Assembly: GCA_015179045.1 (NCBI GenBank)
Contig: WHUZ01000048.1
Location: 1 to 64,000, forward strand
Direction of reading: 5' to 3'
DNA length: 64,000 nucleotides
DNA from: Kalaharituber pfeilii
Taxonomy: Eukaryota > Ascomycota > Pezizomycetes > Pezizales > Pezizaceae
The notes beneath the pieces were generated by a model, which made no database searches, was not told the DNA's origin, and saw only the letters and a program-made list of their open reading frames with translations. The position numbers were made by a program, and so were the translations under genes. Of this stretch, positions 12,059 through 23,981 are shown piece by piece (positions within the stretch are counted from its first letter, which is position 1; the number at the start of each line of letters is the position of its first letter).

Positions 12059-12641
12059 ATATGTAGGCGTACTTTGCAAATGAAGTCAAGCGTGCAAATG
12101 CATGATATGCGCCAGGAAACATATGCACTCCCTCCATCGAGTGCGTGAATTCAAAGTCGGTTGAACTACATGGAAAGTCTGGCTACGAGACTAATGCCAG
12201 GATGAGGAAGGTCTGAGAGAATTGTGTGTGGAGTAGCATAAGCTCCATTAGTAAGCGCGTACCTTCAATGATACGTATAAATGATACGTATATACACACA
12301 GTCGGTACCAATGCGTGCATAACTATATTGCAAGTGGTATTTACTCCTGCATACATATAGGTCCTTATAATAGTAATACTATACTCATCAATATAATTAA
12401 GCAATACTACAACCACGCCTGCCGAAAAAACACGGTGTGAAAAAAAAATATTTTGGACATATTATAAAGACATTAATTTCCTCCGCTTTGAAAAACATAT
12501 AATCGGCTCTCCAAGCACAACTGTCTCGCCGTAAATGCTATATTGTCAAAATGAAGGGCAATAGTTAGCTGTTCACCTGTCATCCTTCCAATCACTTAGA
12601 CTCAGACTAGTATGCTTACACTAAAACGGTGTACCTGTACT

Positions 12642-15600
12642 CTATCTATTGCTTAGCAGTCTCACAACACCCTTGTGCCTATTTTTCGTTGCCAGTGACA
12701 GTGGGGTCCGGCCAGAGTCGTCCTCTGCATTGATGACGACATCCTTGCGCCCAAGAAGTAGCCGCACAACAGCCTCGCGTCCATATTCAGCTGCCAATGA
12801 TAGTGGGGTCTGGCCAGAGTTGTCCTTTGCATTGATGTCGACATCCGTGCGCTCAAGAAGCAGCCGCACAACAGACTCGCGTCCATTTACAGCTGCCCAG
12901 GATAGTGGGGTCCTGTCAGAGTTATCCTTTGCATTGATGTCGACATCCTTGCGCTCAAGAAGTAGCCGTACAACAGCCTCGCGTCCATCTTCAGCTGCCC
13001 AGGATAGTGGGGTCCCGCCAGAGTCGTCCTTTGCATTGATGTCGACATCCTTGCGCTCAAGAAGCAGCCGCACAACAGCCTCATGTCCATTTCGAGCTGC
13101 CCAGGATAGTGGGGTCCGGCCAGAGTTGTCCTTTGCATTGATGTCGACATCCTTGCGCTCAAGAAGCAGCCGCACAACAGCCTCGTGCCCCCTTGCAGCT
13201 GCCAGGGATAGTGGGGTCCGGCCAGAGTTGTCCTTTGCATTGATGTCGACATCCTTGCGCTCAAGAAGCAGCCGCACAACAGCCTCGTGCCCCCTTGCAG
13301 CTGCCAGGGATAGTGGGGTCCGGCCAGAGTCGTCCTTTGCATTGATGTCGACATCCTTGCGCTCAAGAAGCAGCCGCACAACAGCCTCGTGCCCCCTTGC
13401 AGCTGCCAGGGATAGTGGGGTCCGGCCAGAGTTGTCCTTTGCATTGATGTCGACATCCGTGCGCTCAAGAAGCAGCCGCACAACAGCCTCGCGTCCATCT
13501 TCAGCTGCCCAGGATAACGGGGTCCGGCCAGAGTTGTCCTTTGCAGTGATGTCGACATCCTTGCGCTCAAGAAGCAGCCGCACAACAGCCTCGCGTCCAT
13601 TTGCAGCTGCCCAGGATAGTGGGGTCCGGCCAGAGTTGTCCTTTGCATTGATGTCGACATCCTTGCGCTCAAGAAGCAGCCGCACAACAGCCTCGTGCCC
13701 GCTTTCAGCTGCCGCCCAGGATAGTGGGGTCCGGCCAGAGTTGTCCTTTGCATTGATGTCGACATCCTTGCGCTCAAGAAGCAGCCGCACAACAGCCTTG
13801 TGCCTCATTGCAGCTGCCCAGGATAGTGGGGTCCAGCCAGAGGGGTCCTTTGCATTGATGTCGACATCCTTGCGCTCAAGAAGCAGCCGCACAACAGCCT
13901 CGTGCCCCCTTCCAGCTGCCAGGATAGTGGGGTCCGGCCAGGGTTGCCCTTTGCATTGATGTCGACATCCTTGCGCTCAAGAAGCAGCCGCACAACAGCC
14001 TCGCGTCCATTTGCAGCTGCCCAGGATAGTGGGGTCCGGCCAGAGTTGTCCTTTGCATTGATGTCGACATCCTTGCGCTCAAGAAGCAGCCGCACAACTG
14101 CCTCGTGCCCCCTTTCAGCTGCCCGGGATAGTGGGGTCCAGCCAGAGTTGTCCTTTGCATTGATGTCGACATCCTTGCGCTCAAGAAGGACTCGCACGAC
14201 AACCTCGTGCCCACGTGAGGCTGCTTCCAATAATAGTTTTGTCCGGTCGGCCTTGGCTATCTCATAGGCATTGACATCCTTGCGCTCAAGAAGAAGCCGC
14301 ACAACAGCCTCGTGCCCACATTCAGCTGCCGCATCTAGTGGGGTGCAGCCAGAGTTGTCCTTCGCATTGATATCGACGTCCTGGCGCTGAAGAAGCAGTC
14401 GCACAACCGCGTTGCAGCCGTTTCTCGATGCCAATGACAGTGCCGTTTGGCCAAGGTTGCTCCGGACGGTGAGATCAACCTTACGGCGCAGAGTTACCTT
14501 TACAAGTTCGAGGTGCCCAAGTTCACAAGCAATTAAGAATGGAAGTGCGAGATCTCTTAGATCCACGGGGCAGTTGTCTAGAATCAATTCAAAGGCTTTC
14601 GCATAGCCGCGCGCGATTGCTATCATAGAGGGGACCGTTGTAAGGACACTACCTTTGCGGCCGGCAAACGCGTGCCCACTATGGTCAGTGAACTCCTTTG
14701 GCAACTCGAAGATTGAGCCATTATGAAGGATCACTGAACCAAGGTCCGTGGAGCTCTTCCTGCTAATGACTTTTCTCTCAATTAGTCCCATAACAGTTTG
14801 GTTTTTGTGTTCCACTGCCCATGTGAACGGGCGCTGATAAGGGTCTACGTCTTGAGATGACGACACTCGAGTATCCTTTGGAAGCTGCCAAGGTAGATGT
14901 TCTTCTGGAAGCTGGAGATGGAAACAGAGGTCGGTAAGGTTGCGTTCCCAGTTTGCATCGGTTGCAAGCAATGTGACAACCTCCTCACAGTGGGCAAGCC
15001 AATATGAGGCGAAGTATGAAAGCAATACATACGTTGTGGTAAATATTTTCTTGGACGCTACGTGTACCTGCCGCGTAAGTTGAACCTTCGACGTTGAAGA
15101 CTTTTGACGTTGTCTTGCCATGAACTGAGAGATTTGGCCGATCGTACTAGAGCTCCCTTGGTTGAATATCGCAGGTATCAATTGAAAAGGACAATTGGGC
15201 AGTGGTTTGCACGCAACTGTCCTCTGATCGTTTTGACTTGCAGACTTATCAGATACAAACTGACCGAATTCTGCGAATGTTAGGTAGATAATGGAGATCT
15301 GTGCTAGATAAGTATTGACACCTTCCATGTCCAGATAAAACGTTTGATAGGGCCCTGATTGCAGCTTTGACGACTGTAGGAACTTGCAGACAGAAGAATG
15401 AGCAAACTGGATTGTGTCGTCGTCATTCACGATTATCATATTGGCACAATTTTCCAGAACTTTGAAGTTGTCTGTAGGATATTTCTTGCGCACATCATCC
15501 CACGTAGTGTCCGTCAGCTCAATTGCTGTTGCCTCCGCAATCTCGTGCACTGTCAATGGGCGCTTAGCACCAGCAACCCACTGGAATACCTTGGCGGCGA

Positions 15601-17734
15601 CCTCTGGAACACGAGTGGATATCCTATCAAGGGTTCGAGCGTAAGTTTCATCTAGACCCTTTGGTAATGATCTCAACGCTTCACGAATGGCATTGTCATT
15701 ATTCCTTAAGCAGATGTCGTCAATTTGAAAGAAAATCCAAAGAAACCTATAATAACAAGTCATATATAAGTCAGAACCATGAAGCCAGTCGTTGGTGAAT
15801 TCAAGTTACGTACATTCCTTCTGCACCTCGTAGCAGGGAGGTTGTTATTTCTTGCCTCATAGAATCGTCACGGAGTGCAAGTCTTCCCTGCCGAATCCGT
15901 TCGTCTATTGTTTTCACGATATAATTTTCAATCTCTGGACGAATCAAGCCTGGTGTAGATAACGAAATCTCGGCTAGTAATGAAGTTGAATTTTCCAGGG
16001 TGAGGAGTCTCGATATTGGGATCTCAGGCCTACAGGAAAGAAAGAGTTTCTTGTGGTAGTTCTGTGCATGCCCCTCTCTACTCACTGAGCCCGAACTGCT
16101 ACCAGGTCTCGATGTGACCAGTTTTTTGAGGTACTCAATGATCTGGCATTGATCTTCCTGCTCACATTCATCAACGCCGTCTACGCAAATATATAAGTGT
16201 GACGGAAGAGAGGCCGCTAGCTGCAATAAGTCGAACCACTTATCATTGCTTGGGGAGCCTCGGTACCCTAACTGTCCTTTGCAGAATTTCGACAATTCCT
16301 GCTCCAGCTCCGGTGAGATTTTGTGAACAAATGTGCGAAGTATTTGCTTTACTAGACTCTGTAACAGTGTCTGAACCTTCAATGATTGACGGTGATGAAA
16401 GTCACAAAAGAAGTAGCCAATAAAGGTGTCATGGCGACTTTGCAACAATGGTCCAGAAAACAAGTGGTCAATGACCGCTGTTGTGAGGATTGTCTTACCA
16501 GATCCAGCTAAATATTCCGGAATAATAAGCAACCATTTATAATCGTAAGGCAACTGATATTATATTAGGCATACGTACGAATTCCATGACACCACATTAT
16601 GGCAGGGGCATCTTGATAATGTTCGACCCATCGTATAAATTCTGGCAACTCGAAAAGCCAGTTCCCAGTACCTTCATACTTCCTCACGCGTGCATTCGAG
16701 AAAGTTATCGTGTAGTCAAAATCCGAGATTGCATCCACTAATGCTCGGCGCCTTTGCTCTGTACACAATGCCTTTATGTTAAATCCGAAAACATAAATAT
16801 ATTTTGGGGGAGCATGATGTGCAATTTACCAACCTTTACTTGCTAAGTCCTGCTGCAGCATCCATTGTTCACTCTTAAATTCATAAAGCGATATCTGTTG
16901 ACGCATCTTATGGCTTGCTTCTTCTGATGCAAGGTGCACAAGGTCCATAATAACCGAGCGCTGGAAACATAATGAGGCTTCGAGGTCTTGGAATTCAGCA
17001 TCAAAAGGGCTGATCACGGAGTAGAGAAAACGCTTGTAGCCTACGATATAGGATTAACATATATTTTGAAGATATATTCGGAAGTCTGAATAGCCTACCT
17101 CCTTTTCGTAAGAACGCGAATGCCTTAGTCAAGACAGATATAGCCACTGCCCAGAATTCGGCTACAGCATCCTTGAGTTTGAGGTTGCTATTGAATAGCA
17201 CCTCGAATTTGTCGAAAATTGGAACAAGCTTTCCAATTCGTTCCAGCAATGTCGTTAGTTTTGAGAAATACTGAAAGTAATTGAGTGCCGTCTAGGAACG
17301 ATAAATGTTAGCTATATGTGCACCATGCAATGAACAGCCTGAGGAATTACATAAACTTTCAGGTTTTAGAAGCGCGCGATTCCCCAACCTGGGTCGGGAA
17401 TTCATGAGGAGGGGGGATGACGTAATGCAACGAGAAATTTTCGTTCCGGGCTGCGAAGGTATGGAGGAAGGAGAGGAGACAGGAAGGAGAGGAGACAGGA
17501 AGGAGAGGAGAGAGGAAGGAGAGGGGAGAGGTGGAAAGATATAGGGGAGCCTCCCCGATGCAGAAATCAGAAGAACCGTCTGGAAGTTTCTGGAATCAGG
17601 TATCTGAAAGGGGAGAGGGGGGGTGGGAACGGGGATGTGTATGTAGAACTTTCTTTGTTAAGCCTGTCTCCGGGCCTTAAGGGCTTGCCTAGGGACCCTG
17701 CCATGGCTTAGCACTGCAAGCGGGGTTACGTGAT

Positions 17735-17768
<34 letters not shown>

Positions 17769-18303
17769 CGATAAAGGACCAGCCCCGATACCCGTATCCC
17801 TGGACGCCCAAAGGTGGGCACAAATTCTTGTTGGTCGGGGATTGCCTCTGGAGTACTCCACTTTCGATTTCTTGGACACGCATGTAGAGGCATATATGGG
17901 TTCCCAGCAAATTACATAAACTTACAAAGATAAGAAGCTTCACCCCGCCCCAAACCAAGGCAGCTACCTTTGGCTCGCTTGAAACGAATGTGTCTATAAT
18001 GGGGGAATATTGTTGAAGAAGCTCAAGAAATTGCTGGACTCTACGAACATATTTCTTGGCCTGGAATTTGAGGAGGATCTTATCGGCGATTTCAGTTGTC
18101 AATTCACGAATCTGTTCTCGTTCAGGAGACGGCCCATTTTGGATCATGGCTTTTTGTTGCGGGGTAAGTAATTGGGTAAAGCCATTGATAGCTTGATTTA
18201 ACATTACTTGGCCCTTCTGGTCGCTATTGAGAAGGGGCCCGGAGGCACTGGTGGAAGCTGAGGCTGCTGCGGAACTCATGCTGTGTAAACACTGCTTAAT
18301 CAT
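12642..18303 (-). CDS. NACHT-ankyrin NLR (STAND) protein, copy 2, one frameshift
   Basis: Six exons: 18303-17926, 17291-17099, 17040-16834, 16758-16579, 16507-15814 and 15746-12642. All have GT-AG borders and matching phases, and would encode about 1585 aa if the single frameshift were absent. An alternative start ATG lies at 18279. Residues 1-260 form an N-terminal region (VAALVWGGVKLLIF, ALNYFQYFSKL, LLERIGKLVP) resembling DUF7708-type domains. Walker A WCHGIPGSGKT is at about 315-325, split by the exon 4/5 intron; Walker B is LYICVDGVDEC. GMFLWIFFQIDDIC and LRSLPKGLDETYARTLDRI match the usual post-NACHT region, and about 18 ankyrin repeats follow from about residue 957. One G is missing at 13922-13924 (copy 1 has CCAGGGATAG), which cuts the product to roughly 1170 aa plus a short out-of-frame tail. 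NACHT NLRs are thought to oligomerise on ligand binding by the repeat domain; that role here is inference. Confidence 0.9.
12645..14530 (-). repeat. 102-bp tandem repeats encoding ankyrin repeats (copy 2)
   Basis: Same order and sequence of units as in copy 1, with the sole difference being the 1-bp deletion at 13922-13924. Unit-by-unit identity between copies shows that no repeat has been gained, lost or shuffled since the copies were last homogenised. Confidence 0.95.
17694..17768 (+). mobile_element. Hairpin tail family B insertion in NLR intron 1 (copy 2)
   Basis: Counterpart of 6809-6869, with a longer poly(A) (about 26 A) after the T run. Orthologous position in both NLR copies. Confidence 0.7.
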
Positions 18304-19652
18304 TGTTTCGAGTCATAACAAAATCCTATTTCGACTTACTCGTCTCGTAAATAACTTTACTCTCTGTTGGTGTAGTACGTCTTATGCTTTTGTCAGAAAA
18401 ATAGTTTGCGTGCAGACTGTAAATTCAAGATGGCAACAATAAATTAAACAGTTTGCTCTTGCGATGCGGCTGGGACGATTGAGGCTGAATTACCGTTGCG
18501 GGGGTTTTCGGGAGGGGGAACTGAAAAAAGCAAAATATGCTCTGCTGCAGTAGCAACCTATCATAAATTTATATACAAATACTAATTCAGCGTAATGGAC
18601 AAGTTAAAAGCACAATTCTGAACAGTGGTGGAAAAATATTGTACATCACAGAATTCACAAACAGTTTCGACTGCATTAGATGATACATCAGGTAGAGTAA
18701 ATAAAGCCCTATTATGTGAGGATATTAACGAGTTCATATCATATTACTAATATTACTTTGTTTTACTGCTTTACATACAGAGGTATGATCGACAGTCTTG
18801 CGTTGCGGTTGATAGTGATCTAAACTATTTTTCTGGTGTCCTCTGGCTGGTGTAGTCGCAGCGATTAAGACTGGCAGCATCATTAAATTCTGTTTCGTTT
18901 GATTTCTAAATTTTGACCGATTACATAATCGGCGGCGGCCTTCGGTACGATATTGATTGCTATTGTTGGAATGAGACTATCCTATTGTAATGTAATTTTT
19001 AGAAGGAGCCTCAACCATTTGTATCGACTTCAATCAACACTGTGCCAGTTACAATTTTCTTCGGAAATCTGGAAATATTTATTGCGTTTCAAGCGCAGAA
19101 ATTTATTGGACAACAAGCAAGATGTATACTTTATAGCAAACTACTATAAATGTATGTAGGCCCCTACAATGGACTAAACATTAGCGGTATTCAGATTAGA
19201 CTGCCTCCGTTTATATGAGCGAATGTTGGACATAATCCTATTCACAAAAGCGCATAGTTTGTATGCAACAACCCGTGTCCAAATACTTTTTGAACCAGCG
19301 AGCATATTGAAATTCAGCGGGCAAGCCAGCTTGGGGTTTGAGTATCCTCTCGTAAAAGGTGGACTGGATTTTAAATTGAAACCCGATTTTAACTAAAAAT
19401 CCACCCAGATATATGTGTGCCAATGCAACTTTTGGAGAGCCGCCACGATTCCAGATTCAATAAACTTTTGAATTCCGAAAAATCTGGCCGGATTTTCCAA
19501 TCAAAATATAAGATGCTGCAATATTTAGTCAATAAGTTAGCACACTACGAAATAAATGCCCAGACATAGCTAGTGTGAGCATCGAATAGAAATTACATTA
19601 CACCAATGCAGCATCGATGTAGGTATCAGGTTGCTACATTTTTACGGAAACA
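18304..19652. other. NLR upstream region, copy 2
   Basis: Non-coding counterpart of 7401-8763. Differences include a short deletion near 19075 and scattered substitutions. No gene seen. Confidence 0.5.
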
Positions 19653-21978
19653 ATATACAAAACCAGCATCACTGGATTGACAACTGGGCACCTGCTGCAC
19701 TCTTATCACTCTTACATTTGGATTGTGATAGTGCAGCGTCGTGCATTAGCTCTGCATAATAACAGCATCACACGCATCTACTGTGTATAGCCACTTTCAA
19801 TAGTGTGAGGCTGGTATGTAGAAAAGGGCGTGGCGGTGAGGGAAACGAGCAAGATTGTCCAGAGGCTAGATTTAGCGACGAGACAGAAATGACTGTTGCC
19901 GCCCGACATAGGTATGGTTGTATGAAATTCACCAAATAACTTTGCGAGCTCCAAACGTGAGGATCTCATTCGCGATCAAAAATATACTCTGCTTCTTGCG
20001 CATGTGGGTGACGTTGCCTTATCGTTGTTGCAGGGGCAAGCGATCTGAGTCCTGGCGTCAATCTTGACCGCTTCGTGGCTGACTAATTTTGCTCCACACT
20101 GCGCGGTTGCACCATGGTTGTGCTGCCGAAACTGACCCGTCAGCAACTGGGCCTCTGCACCTCTTGGCAGCACCCCAGTGTCTGGTGTGAGAACAAAACC
20201 CCGCATTCGAGTCCAAACGCGCAATGCAGGTGTCAATACAGTATGTAGCATGTCGCCAGTTTCCAGGATGTTTGAATGCATCAATGAAACCTCTGCCTTC
20301 ATACACACCAAGTTGGAAATTATTTGCAGCTTGGTGGCCGTGTTACTACTCTGATTGGTACGGCGCAATGAGAAAAAATGCATGCCAAGCAATTTCATAT
20401 TGAAGAGCTCCAGAGATTCACCGCAATTCAAAATATTTAACTCTCTAGTGAGATTAGTCTGGTTCTACTGCCCCACACGCATCCACTGCTTGTTGTGCTC
20501 TGCCATTCATCACAAGGTTACGAAAGCACGGCGCAGTGTTTCTGCACTGTTTCCCTCGCACTACTGTATATGGTATTTTCCCTCGGCACCGCTGTCACCT
20601 GACTTTCCGAATAACGCTGCAGTGCATGCACAGCAATTGAATGCTTGGCAGAGCCTCATCTCAAGCACAGGAATTTTGCATTCCGTGCAGTTTTTGTTTA
20701 TCCTATCATCGGTCTGGAAAAAGCGAGAAAGAAAAAACCAAAAAAACAACTACAGCACCAAGGATTCCCATGTGGTCACCCACCATAGTACTAGCTTGGC
20801 GATCTGAAGATTAGATATGGCAGAGCGGACGGGATGCCTCGTTTTCTTCAGTCTATGGCCGTAGATAACTATGGATGTGTTTTTAAGCCTCATGAAGGTC
20901 TTTGCGCCTCGAGCGCGAGTCCACCCAACCTTCCTCATGGCATTGTGACTAACCCGCGACTAACCCGTAATGAGGAAGACATTTTGTGAGCACCTTCAGA
21001 GTTCGCTCTGTTCTCGCAAGTCCATTGTAGCCAAGGCGTGCTAGTCGAAATGCCAGCGTCGCAGCAGACGGGCTTATGATAGAAGTAACCTGTTATTTCG
21101 CCTCGGCAGCCGCCTCAGCTGCGAGGATCTCCTCCTTGGGCCTGGAGAGACTACCAAGCCTTCCACTTCTTCAACTCCGTGCACACGTTGGCTCCTCCCC
21201 CAGCATCCGTCGCTGGCACCGCTACAGCTGCACATTCACTCAACCACATTCACTTGCACCGCCTCGTCTCGTGCACGGATGAGTTCCCCAGATATACAAG
21301 GGCATGTCCAATACTTGAAAAATCACATGGTATTTGCAGCATACTTGGTTCTCGCTCAATACCAAATGGGAATGAAATCGTTTCAATTTCATGTGCGGCG
21401 ATGGAGGGCAGTACCTGTCCAAAGAACGAAGAGCCCATTTTCGGCAACGAGAAGTTAAGGTGATCATCAATGCAGCACTCGCTTTCTTTGTTCGGGCTTG
21501 AGCACTAAGCAGCTGCCTTCTAGCGATGTGAAACTTTGACATTCCAAAGCGGACAGGATGCCTCGTTTTCTTTTGGCCCAAGGCCATAGATATCGGTCAG
21601 CGCTCTCTCTCTTGTATATATGAACTGAGCTTAACCTCTGCTGACTCTTCGATCTTAAGTCCTTCGAATTCATGACAAACTTTCACGGCCTGCCGGTTGT
21701 GGAGATAATTGGCTTCATGACTAAGCCAAAGTTTCCAAGCATCAGATTGGCTTTGGGAGACCAAGCTCAGGATTACGTACGGCATGCTCTTATTAACTAT
21801 GTTGGTGACCACATCACCTTTTGCTCATCCGGCTCCTACCAACTCATACTGAAGGGGTACTACAAGTATCTGTAGTATTCTTTCGCTACATGTACCTATT
21901 GCCTCTACTTTCCTTGTTCAGCTGTGCATCACCTTGCAACTACCTCCTCCAGGGACCCCAGGGTACTTGTCCAGTGGC
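19653..21978. other. Gene-poor stretch right of the duplication
   Basis: The longest ORFs are 19976-20431 (-, 151 codons) and 20355-20807 (+, 150 codons). They overlap on opposite strands and neither shows a recognisable domain, so I do not call them genes. Two short related segments share GATGCCTCGTTTTC followed by ...GGCCRTAGATA (20820-20870 and 21545-21597), a minor dispersed repeat in direct orientation. Confidence 0.4.
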
Positions 21979-21992
21979 AGCTCCAGAACCTC

Positions 21993-22135
21993 TTTTTTTT
22001 TTTTTTTTTATATCAATACTCGCTTGCCGCCCCACGGGCTATGGCGAGGGTCTTAATTAGGGAACGAAAAGAAAAACCACTATCTCTCTGCCCTAAATAC
22101 ATGTATTGCCCGCGATTTCCTCCGTGATGCGGGTG
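21993..22135 (-). mobile_element. 5'-truncated retroposon, tail family A
   Basis: Flanked by a perfect 14-bp target-site duplication, AGCTCCAGAACCTC (21979-21992 and 22136-22149). Read on the minus strand it has the pre-tail motif CGCGGGCAATACATGTATTTA shared with the ORF1-only elements, then a hairpin (CTCGCCATAGCCC...GCAAGCGAG), TATTGATAT and poly(A). Confidence 0.88.
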
Positions 22136-22593
22136 AGCTCCAGAACCTCGTTTTCCGTCCTGCTCATCATCAGCGCTCCTAAAATCGAACCCTCACACCT
22201 CCAATCTACCTGCTTCTTCGCTCCCCATGAGGGATCATGTGGAGGACACCCTGCTCAACCTCTTTGTTGTTAGCGTAGCAATCCTCCTGCTCACCCTGCT
22301 TTTTTTGTGCGCAACCCCCCTCTTCTTGCCTCACAAGATGTTGACGAACTTTCCCTTCTCCGAGAATTAGTGGCTAATCTGCAGGGCTCTCTAGGCTTCT
22401 CAATGCAGCGGGGGTCCCTATATTGATCTCCCGCCACATGACGATAGCGGCAGATGTACTGGCGGCGTTTTTTGCATGCAGAGCACATCTGATTCTCATA
22501 GGTGCAATTATTCCTGCTGGCCTCTGGTTTGTGGCTCGGGGAATACGATTTTGGGCTTGGGAGCGACATGCCGAAACCCGGCAGTGAGATCAC

Positions 22594-22914
22594 GTGCATC
22601 AGTTGGCTTTGCAAAAGCAGCAACAGGAGTTGGAGGTGCAGATTGGGAAAGTGAAGATGGAGGAGAAAGCAGAGGAGAGAAGGGAGAGAGCAGAAGAGAG
22701 GAGGTTGCAGAGGGAGTGGGACAGATGGAAGCTGGAAAAGGAGTGGGACGAGAGAAAACAGAAGCGGGAATTGGAGCTGAAGTGGTTGGAGGTGGAACTT
22801 GCACGGCTGCAGCGCCAGCGTGCACCATCCTTCGCGCCATCGAGATCAGGTACGCCGGCAGAGGGGATAGAATGGGGAGTGCCTGTGGAGGTGGAGCCAA
22901 CACCTCTTGAGTAG
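22594..22914 (+). CDS. Hypothetical charged coiled-coil ORF, 106 codons
   Basis: Residues 1-75 are almost entirely K/E/R/Q/L with heptad-like spacing (LALQKQQQELEVQIGKVKME, RREWDRWKLEKEWDE-like), predicted to form one long helix, followed by a Pro-rich tail PAEGIEWGVPVEVEPTPLE. The same ...VEVEPT string recurs at about 30700-30720 next to a LINE-like ORF. It may therefore be a fragment of a repeated element rather than a host gene. The opposite strand is also open, as expected for such composition. Confidence 0.3.
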   Translation: MHQLALQKQQQELEVQIGKVKMEEKAEERRERAEERRLQREWDRWKLEKEWDERKQKRELELKWLEVELARLQRQRAPSFAPSRSGTPAEGIEWGVPVEVEPTPLE

Positions 22915-23183
22915 GGCACTTCGGCAAGTAGGAAGGACATAAGAGGACGCAAGGGAAAGCAGGCTGCGAAAAAGCCTGATTGGAAATACTAATAGTTGAG
23001 CTGGAGTGGATATCTTTTGTTCGTCTTTTTTCTTTTTTTCCTTTGTTTTTTTGTTTGCAAGTTTCATGTCACTCTGAGTGCAGGCTCCAACTTCATGGTC
23101 TAATGCAGCGGACCTGCTCACTTTCTCAAACGTTAACAGCAACTGCAATGTATCTTTCCCTGCTACCCTCTATTCGTCTGAAC

Positions 23184-23711
23184 CAGTGTTCCCAACCGGC
23201 CAGGCCGCCGACCAGGCCTGAAACAGCCCAGGCCGGCCAGGCCAAGGTTCCAGATGGCCCAGGCCGGTCCAGGTCGGTCCAGGCCGTTCAAGCAATTTCA
23301 GGGGCAGGAGGGCTGGTTACGAGGCTATTTCAGGGGCCACCTTCAGGTTACTTGGACACGGATTTAATATGAACCTTTCAATATTTTCGGATAACTATCT
23401 AGACTTTTTTTATTGAGTAGCGCGTTTCGCAGGTATTCAGGTAAGTAATTTTTTTTTGTATCGCTTGACTATATACTAATTTCTTATTAGTATTGCAGGG
23501 AGACAGACATTCCAACCACCGGTACTGGCGATGATGATTCCTTTAGTATTCTCCTATTCTTCACTCTCCATAGTGCAGTTCAAGTTTTGACCTTGCATCG
23601 ACGATTGCTGCAGTCCAATCTGATGCCGATATCGAGTCTTCTGGAATTTGGGTTACAAAAATCTGGTGTGACAAAGTTAGATTTGACACTATGGTGAAGA
23701 TGTGCATGGCT

Positions 23712-23744
<33 letters not shown>

Positions 23745-23981
23745 ATTTCATTACTCGCATGCCGCCCTATGGGCTATGGCGAGGGGTGCATGGCTAATGG
23801 AAAGCGATACTGGCGGTGTAAAATCAGCAAGCAAAATCCTAAACATTAGAGAATGAGGTATACGTAGAATTTAGAGTACGTTCTGTATATAGCTAGCTAC
23901 TGTATAACTTAACTCACACTTCAGCCTGAATGGCCTGGACCGGCGCGGGCGGACCTCACGGCCGGCCCGTTGGGAACACTG
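23184..23981. mobile_element. Non-autonomous hAT-like element, 798 bp
   Basis: The terminal inverted repeats start CAGTGTTCCCAAC on the left and, as the reverse complement, CAGTGTTCCCAACGGGCC on the right. This is the CAGTG-type terminus known for hAT elements. Flanks show a near 8-bp repeat (GTCTGAAC left, CTCTGAAC right, offset by two bases). The subterminal regions are packed with GGCCAGGCC/GGCCGG motifs. No transposase ORF. A tail family A insertion (23715-23785) lies inside, so the hAT element is older. Confidence 0.7.
23715..23785 (-). mobile_element. Tail-only family A insertion, 71 bp
   Basis: A 13-bp perfect target-site duplication, GTGCATGGCTAAT (23702-23714 and 23786-23798), encloses only a long T run, GATTTCATTA and the hairpin, all reading as tail plus poly(A) on the minus strand. 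It sits within the hAT-like element. Confidence 0.9.

Larger units (their letters stand above)
10874..19652. repeat. Tandem segmental duplication, copy 2
   Basis: Direct copy of 1-8763. Offsets shift from 10874 to 10870 through the first poly-T and then change further with small indels. The right boundary is at about 19652, after ACGGAAACAAT, where copy 1 continues into TATAATGAACC and copy 2 into unrelated sequence. Copy 2 has one extra unit of the purine-rich repeat in NLR intron 1 (17460-17535). Confidence 0.95.

Noticed and set aside
19976..20807. Pair of 150-codon ORFs on opposite strands as genes
   Set aside because: They overlap and neither shows domains, intron signals or convincing composition.
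22508..22952. Overlapping Pro/Ser-rich minus-strand ORFs
   Set aside because: Opposite-strand readings of a Lys/Glu/Arg-rich segment; composition alone explains them.
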